From NCBI GenBank assembly GCA_003167475.1, contig PMTB01000135.1:7357-13227 (forward strand): a stretch of DNA of 5,871 bases. Reading direction: 5' to 3'. The position numbers were made by a program, and so were the translations under genes. The stretch's first letter is position 1; every line of letters begins with the position of its first letter. The notes beneath the pieces were generated by a model that had not been told where the DNA came from, did not search any database, and was given only the letters and a program-made list of their open reading frames with translations. Source of the DNA: a candidate division FCPU426 bacterium (GTDB lineage Bacteria; Oederibacteriota; PGYV01; Palsa-1178). Positions 1-3,638 of the stretch are shown piece after piece.

Positions 1-2206
1 CCCGTGGAAGAACGATCCCGTAACGGGCCTAAGCGGCGAGGCCGTATATATAAGGGACGAGGAAACAGGTCAGTTCTGGTCCCCGTCGCCTTTGCCGGTC
101 AAAAGCGATAATGAATACACCACAAGGCACGGGTTCGGTTACAGTGTCTTCGAACATACTGAAAAAGGGATATCTTCCGAATTGACGGTTTTTGTATCAG
201 CCGAGTTACCGGTGAAATTTTCGGTCCTTAAGCTAAAAAACATCTCGGGGCGCAAAAGGAACTTGTCGGCTTATTCATACAGTGAACTGGTCATGGGCGC
301 CCTGCGCGATAAATATCTTATGCACATAGTGACGGAAGTTGACCCGAAAAGCGGGGCATTGCTAGCTTTCAACCGCTATAACAAGGAGTTCCCGGACAGG
401 GTGGTATTTCTGGACTGCACGGAAAGCGCGCGTTTTGTCAGCGGCGACAGGAATGAATTCATAGGACGCAACGGAACGTACGGCAACCCCGGGACCATGC
501 ACAGGGACAGGTTATCGGGCAAAACCGGGGCCGGATATGATCCGTGCGCGTCAATGCAGATCAAATTTGACCTAGGCGACAATGAGGAAAAAGAAATTGT
601 ATTTTCATTTGGAGCCGGTAAAAGCCTGGATGAAGCCAGGAATATCATAGAGCGTTTCAGCGGCACTGCCGCGATAAGAAGGGAACTTGAAGCGGTCTGG
701 GAATATTGGAAACGAAGCCTTGGCGTGGTATACGTGGAAACGCCCGATGAATCATTGAACTTTCTGGTCAACGGCTGGCTTCAATACCAGACAATATCAT
801 GCAGGCTTTGGGGCAGAAGCGGTTATTACCAATCCGGCGGGGCCTATGGCTTCCGCGACCAACTGCAGGATGTGATGTCGCTTACACACTCACATCCGGA
901 AATGATAAGGGAGCAACTGTTAAAATTCGCAGGGCACCAGTATATAGAAGGCGATGTCCAGCACTGGTGGCACCCGCCCGGCGGCCGCGGCGTCAGGAGC
1001 AACTGTTCGGACGATTACCTATGGCTGCCCCTGGTCGCCTGTCAATACGTATCGCAGATAGGAGACACCGGCGTCCTTGACGAGCAAGTGAATTATTTGG
1101 AAGGCCAGCAAATAAAACCCGGCGAGGAATCATACTATGATATGCCCTCCGTCTCGGTAAAGTCAGGCACGCTGTACGAACACTGCGTTACCGCGGTAAA
1201 ACGCGCCCTGAAGTTCGGCGTACACGGCCTGCCTTTGATGGGCAGCGGGGACTGGAACGACGGTATGAACCTGGTGGGCAAAGACGGAAAAGGCGAAAGC
1301 GTGTGGCTTGCCTTTTTCCTGTGCCACATATTAAGGTCAATGGAAGCGGTTGCTAAAAGCAAAGGCGACGCGAATTTCTCGGCGCAATGCCACAGGGAAG
1401 CCGCGACGCTTGCGAAAAACATAGAGGACAACGCATGGGACGGCGGCTGGTACCTGAGGGCATTCTTCGATAACGGCGCCCCATTGGGTTCCGCCGCCAA
1501 CAGCGAATGTAAAATAGATTCCATATCCCAATCCTGGTCAATAATATCAGGGGCGGGCGATAATGAAAGGGCAATAAAGGCCATGGACCAGGTGGACAAA
1601 CTGCTGATCGACAGGAAAAACAACCTGGTAAAGATATTCGAGCCGCCGTTTGATAAAGGCGCGGCCAACCCGGGTTATATCAAAGGATATGTCCCGGGGG
1701 TAAGGGAAAACGGGGGTCAATACACCCACGCAGCGGTATGGTCGGCCATGGCATTCGCGATGCTGAAAGATAATAGGGCCTGGGAAATGTTCGACATCAT
1801 AAATCCGGTAAAACACGCGGATACAGCTGAAAAGGCAGCCGTTTATAAAGTGGAGCCCTATGTAATGGCCGCGGACGTATACTCGTCGGGCAACAACGCG
1901 GGCAGGGGCGGCTGGACCTGGTACACGGGCAGCGCGTCATGGATGTACCAGTTCATAGTCGGGAACCTGCTCGGCCTTAAGCTGGAGGTTGACCGTTTGT
2001 ACTTTGATCCGCTGCTAAAAGAAGATTGGCAAAGTTATAAAATCCACTACCGTTACAGGGAAACGTTCTATCATATCACGGTAAATAAAACCGGCCAAAA
2101 TAACAAAGTACAGTCTGTTAGAGTCGACGGCGCGTTACAGGAGGACAACTGCATAAAACTGGTCGACGACAGAACGGGACATAACGCGGAAGTGGCTGTC
2201 GGGTGA
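1..2206 (+). CDS. GH94 phosphorylase-type C-terminal part of a cyclic beta-1,2-glucan synthase-like protein (5' end outside window)
   Basis: The reading frame is open from base 2 and matches the family from its first residues (PWKNDP, then GEAVYIRDEETGQFWSP), so the gene starts upstream; the TTG at base 92 is internal. 734 residues are visible. Numbering from base 2, landmarks are RHGFGYSVFEH near 41, YGFRDQLQD at 282, EGDVQHWWHPPGGRGVR at 316, GSGDWNDGMN around 415-422 (the DWND segment carries the general-acid Asp expected in GH94), and GGWTWYTGSASWMYQ at 636. In this family GH94 modules phosphorolyse or process beta-1,2-glucan; in cyclic glucan synthase (NdvB/ChvB/Cgs, about 2800 residues) the module lies at the C-terminus after membrane GT84 parts and controls chain length. 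The opening residues resemble that context more than stand-alone 1,2-beta-oligoglucan phosphorylase, but the upstream domains cannot be seen, so no symbol is given. The frame has no interruption and the C-terminus looks complete. Confidence 0.93.
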   Translation, partial: PWKNDPVTGLSGEAVYIRDEETGQFWSPSPLPVKSDNEYTTRHGFGYSVFEHTEKGISSELTVFVSAELPVKFSVLKLKNISGRKRNLSAYSYSELVMGALRDKYLMHIVTEVDPKSGALLAFNRYNKEFPDRVVFLDCTESARFVSGDRNEFIGRNGTYGNPGTMHRDRLSGKTGAGYDPCASMQIKFDLGDNEEKEIVFSFGAGKSLDEARNIIERFSGTAAIRRELEAVWEYWKRSLGVVYVETPDESLNFLVNGWLQYQTISCRLWGRSGYYQSGGAYGFRDQLQDVMSLTHSHPEMIREQLLKFAGHQYIEGDVQHWWHPPGGRGVRSNCSDDYLWLPLVACQYVSQIGDTGVLDEQVNYLEGQQIKPGEESYYDMPSVSVKSGTLYEHCVTAVKRALKFGVHGLPLMGSGDWNDGMNLVGKDGKGESVWLAFFLCHILRSMEAVAKSKGDANFSAQCHREAATLAKNIEDNAWDGGWYLRAFFDNGAPLGSAANSECKIDSISQSWSIISGAGDNERAIKAMDQVDKLLIDRKNNLVKIFEPPFDKGAANPGYIKGYVPGVRENGGQYTHAAVWSAMAFAMLKDNRAWEMFDIINPVKHADTAEKAAVYKVEPYVMAADVYSSGNNAGRGGWTWYTGSASWMYQFIVGNLLGLKLEVDRLYFDPLLKEDWQSYKIHYRYRETFYHITVNKTGQNNKVQSVRVDGALQEDNCIKLVDDRTGHNAEVAVG

Positions 2207-2226
2207 TTTAAACGGGTTTAACCCCG

Positions 2227-2257
2227 CTGGGAGAGGGAGCAAGCCCCCTCTCTACAG
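2227..2257 (+). terminator. Hairpin downstream of the GH94 gene, possible terminator
   Basis: GAGAGGG (2231-2237) pairs perfectly with CCCTCTC (2246-2252) across an 8-base loop. CTG (2227-2229) pairs with CAG (2255-2257) beyond a small internal loop, extending the stem. It lies 20 bases after the GH94 stop codon, where a terminator is expected. There is no clean T-run directly after it, only a T-rich stretch from about 2259 to 2270. It may be a weak intrinsic terminator or an mRNA 3'-end stabiliser. Confidence 0.45.
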
Positions 2258-2291
2258 GTTCATTTGTTATTGAATTCTACGGCTTGAGCTG

Positions 2292-2322
2292 ATGACACAA
2301 AAATGATTAAAGTCGGTATAAA
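2292..2322 (+). promoter_or_regulatory. Possible upstream promoter for the 2407 gene
   Basis: ATGACA (2292-2297, five of six matches to a sigma70-type -35) is followed after 19 bases by TATAAA (2317-2322, five of six matches to the -10). The spacer is longer than the preferred 17. A transcript from here would start near 2329 and include both arms of the inverted repeat at 2355-2398. Such boxes arise easily by chance in AT-rich spacers. Confidence 0.25.
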
Positions 2323-2354
2323 GCGGAATGCAGGCATGTCGTAATCCCTATTTA

Positions 2355-2398
2355 CCCGTTATAATTCGTTTACAAATACATCCAATAATTATAACGGG
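2355..2398 (+). repeat. Perfect 12-bp inverted repeat over promoter box and ribosome binding site
   Basis: CCCGTTATAATT (2355-2366) is the exact reverse complement of AATTATAACGGG (2387-2398), separated by 20 bases. The left arm contains a consensus TATAAT; the right arm contains the first bases of the Shine-Dalgarno for the gene at 2407. As DNA it could be a two-fold operator. As RNA it could fold into a 12-bp stem that hides the ribosome binding site. Pairing stops at both ends (A2354 against G2399, C2367 against T2386). Confidence 0.75.
2360..2365 (+). promoter_or_regulatory. Consensus -10 box (TATAAT) upstream of the 2407 gene
   Basis: This is a perfect TATAAT placed so that transcription would start near 2372, about 35 bases before the ATG. 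The -35 region at the usual spacing (ATGTCG or TGTCGT, around 2336-2342) is poor, so an activator or another sigma factor may be needed if the box is real. A transcript from here would lack the left arm of the inverted repeat. Confidence 0.35.
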
Positions 2399-2402
2399 GT
2401 GA
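2396..2402 (+). promoter_or_regulatory. Shine-Dalgarno of the 2407 gene
   Basis: GGGGTGA lies four bases before the ATG at 2407 and resembles the GGAGGTGA anti-16S target. Its first three Gs belong to the right arm of the 12-bp inverted repeat. Confidence 0.6.
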
Positions 2403-2406
2403 AAAA

Positions 2407-3228
2407 ATGAAACGTTTCTATTTCCTGGCAATCCTATTCGTTACGGTAATTACTATGTCCGGAGGCACCGCCTGTTTTGCCGATGCGGTCACGGAACATC
2501 CCGCTTATTTACAGGCCTTGCCTGAACTTCGTCTGGCCGGGGCCTATCTCGACAAATTCACCCCCAGCAACGAACTCAACCAGGAACTGATAAATACCAT
2601 AACCGAGATAAGCGCCGCGGCAAAAGAGATAAACCTCGCCGGTATAAGCGACGGAAAAGACTTCGAATCCCACTCGCAGATAGAAGCGACCATAAACAAG
2701 GCGGAGAGCTACCATGAAGCGCTAAAACTGCTTGTAAAAATAAGCAAGGATATTACCGGTACGGAAAAAAATGATTTCGCGGACGACCTGATGAAGCGGG
2801 TTCTTGGACATATCGACACTGCCATAAAAAACGTGGAAAGCATCCTGGCTTATTCCGGGTTCCCCGGAAAACATCCCGCATACCTGCACGCGCTGACCGA
2901 CCTGCGGCTTGCCCGCGAATACCTGGACAAGATTACGCCGGATGTGGCATTGGATAACAACGAGCTAAATGCCATCGGCGAGATCAACGGGGCTATGGAT
3001 GATATCAACACGGCCGCGATTGACGACAGCAAGGATATTGCGTCCTTCCGGGAGTTTGACGTGGACCTGCAAAGGACCAGCCGGTACGGAAAAGCTCTCG
3101 AACTTCTGAATAAAACATATGAGGACATAAGGCGCGAGGAAGTGAACGGTTTCGCGCAAAGTTCTCAGAAACAGGCATTGCGCCATATCAATAACGCCAT
3201 AAGCATAGTAAAAAGAGCGGTAAAGTGA
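2407..3228 (+). CDS. Exported helical protein with two tandem HPAYLxAL-type domains, function unknown
   Basis: The protein has 273 residues. It starts with MKRFYF and a hydrophobic stretch to about residue 22; signal peptidase I would cut near CFA-DA (residue 25) or ADA-V (27). No lipobox is evident. The mature part is two copies of one domain, residues 31-148 and 156-273. Each opens with HPAYLxAL, then LRLA and YLDK; each has a D-x-KD segment in the middle (SDGKDF and DDSKDI), then ALxLLxK, and closes with L-x-HI-x2-AI-x2-V. The composition suggests amphipathic helices, about one small bundle per copy, and no catalytic motif is visible. From memory, single-domain relatives occur as uncharacterised small secreted proteins in soil and groundwater bacteria, but I cannot name a family. 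The ATG is supported by GGGGTGA four bases upstream and by the signal peptide. A lipoprotein gene follows after 44 bases. A periplasmic or surface role is inferred from export only. Confidence 0.9.
   Translation: MKRFYFLAILFVTVITMSGGTACFADAVTEHPAYLQALPELRLAGAYLDKFTPSNELNQELINTITEISAAAKEINLAGISDGKDFESHSQIEATINKAESYHEALKLLVKISKDITGTEKNDFADDLMKRVLGHIDTAIKNVESILAYSGFPGKHPAYLHALTDLRLAREYLDKITPDVALDNNELNAIGEINGAMDDINTAAIDDSKDIASFREFDVDLQRTSRYGKALELLNKTYEDIRREEVNGFAQSSQKQALRHINNAISIVKRAVK
2497..2850 (+). repeat. First copy of the duplicated domain (residues 31-148)
   Basis: This copy encodes HPAYLQALPELRLAGAYLDK at its start and VLGHIDTAIKNVESILA at its end. It aligns over its whole length with the copy at 2872-3225. 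The match is clear in protein, but the DNA has diverged widely, so the duplication is old. Confidence 0.8.
2872..3225 (+). repeat. Second copy of the duplicated domain (residues 156-273)
   Basis: This copy encodes HPAYLHALTDLRLAREYLDK at its start and ALRHINNAISIVKRAVK at its end. It is joined to the first copy by a seven-residue linker rich in Gly and Pro (YSGFPGK). Confidence 0.8.
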
Positions 3229-3240
3229 CGGTTATCCGTC
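3227..3240 (+). other. Small hairpin overlapping the stop codon of the two-domain gene
   Basis: GACGG (3227-3231) pairs with CCGTC (3236-3240) around a TTAT loop and is followed by TTT. Five base pairs and three Ts are too little for an efficient terminator. It might cause partial attenuation or set an mRNA end between the 2407 and 3273 genes, or it may be chance. Confidence 0.25.
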
Positions 3241-3272
3241 TTTCCCGCAAAAAATCTTAACGGAGAAGAAAA

Positions 3273-3611
3273 ATGAAAAAGTTGATGGTTTTACTGCTTT
3301 CACTCGTGTTTGTACTGACCGCAGGCTGCGCGTTTTGGCTCCATGACAGGCTGCTTGATGAACGCAGGTATGACAGAAAAGAATTACGTTCCAACGGCCA
3401 GCACTATGACAACCATGGAAACAGGGACGGCAGCCGTGACGTTGAAGGGTCCGACAATCAAAAACAATACGGCAATCAAGGTGATGGGTCCGACAATCAG
3501 AAAAAACAAGACGACCACGGTAATGGATCAGACAATCAGAAAAAACATGACGACCATGGACAGGACACAAATGGACTCGACCATGACCGCGGAAACAATA
3601 ACGGTAATTAG
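3273..3611 (+). CDS. Small lipoprotein with a repetitive, hydrophilic, His/Asp/Asn-rich tail
   Basis: The protein has 112 residues. MKKLMVLLLSLVFVLTAGC is a typical lipoprotein signal: two lysines, a hydrophobic core, and a lipobox TAGC with Cys19 as the lipidated residue. After Cys19 the chain is charged and polar with almost no hydrophobic residues. It holds three 13-residue units beginning GSDNQK at residues 59, 72 and 85, and ends in Gly and Asn. Such a tail is probably disordered, and several His and Asp residues could bind metal loosely; neither is shown. The ATG has GGAGAAG (3262-3268) four bases upstream. The gene sits 44 bases after the two-domain protein gene and 27 bases before the GTG of the SBBP gene, so cotranscription is plausible. 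No known family is recognised. The export signal and a good ribosome binding site argue for a real gene despite the low complexity. Confidence 0.8.
   Translation: MKKLMVLLLSLVFVLTAGCAFWLHDRLLDERRYDRKELRSNGQHYDNHGNRDGSRDVEGSDNQKQYGNQGDGSDNQKKQDDHGNGSDNQKKHDDHGQDTNGLDHDRGNNNGN
3447..3563 (+). repeat. Three tandem 39-bp coding repeats in the lipoprotein gene
   Basis: The units start at 3447, 3486 and 3525 and encode GSDNQKQYGNQGD, GSDNQKKQDDHGN and GSDNQKKHDDHGQ. Units 2 and 3 are closest in DNA; unit 1 has diverged in its second half. The length is a multiple of three, so gain or loss of a unit would keep the frame. Confidence 0.85.
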
Positions 3612-3627
3612 CGGGTGGGCCCGACCC

Positions 3628-3632
3628 AAGGA
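3628..3632 (+). promoter_or_regulatory. Shine-Dalgarno supporting the GTG start at 3639
   Basis: AAGGA lies six bases before GTG at 3639-3641. This decides the start: the GTG gives a full signal peptide (Lys at 2, then a hydrophobic run), while the next in-frame ATG at 3675 would remove more than half of it. Confidence 0.65.
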
Positions 3633-3638
3633 ATCCAA

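Noticed and set aside
376..771. Open frame on the - strand inside the GH94 gene
   Set aside because: It lies wholly opposite strongly conserved GH94 coding sequence, has no recognisable product and no good ribosome binding site.
1135..1668. Longer - strand open frame (177 codons) and smaller ones nearby
   Set aside because: They are opposite the GH94 catalytic region; the forward protein is conserved throughout, so these are reverse-frame shadows.
2214..2224. GGGTTTAACCC just after the GH94 stop codon
   Set aside because: It is near-palindromic but can form only three pairs with a realistic loop; the hairpin at 2227-2257 is the better candidate.
2409..2418. GAAACGTTTC, a perfect 10-bp palindrome at codons 1-4 of the 2407 gene
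   Set aside because: It is short, within codons for a common signal-peptide start (MKRF), and not repeated elsewhere in the window that I can see; chance is sufficient.
3447..3563. The regular 39-bp repeats as a possible CRISPR array
   Set aside because: The units are adjacent with no spacers, are translated in frame and diverge between copies, so this is a coding repeat.
3613..3627. GGGT...ACCC inverted repeat between the lipoprotein and SBBP genes
   Set aside because: Only four pairs with no T-run; too weak to call a terminator.
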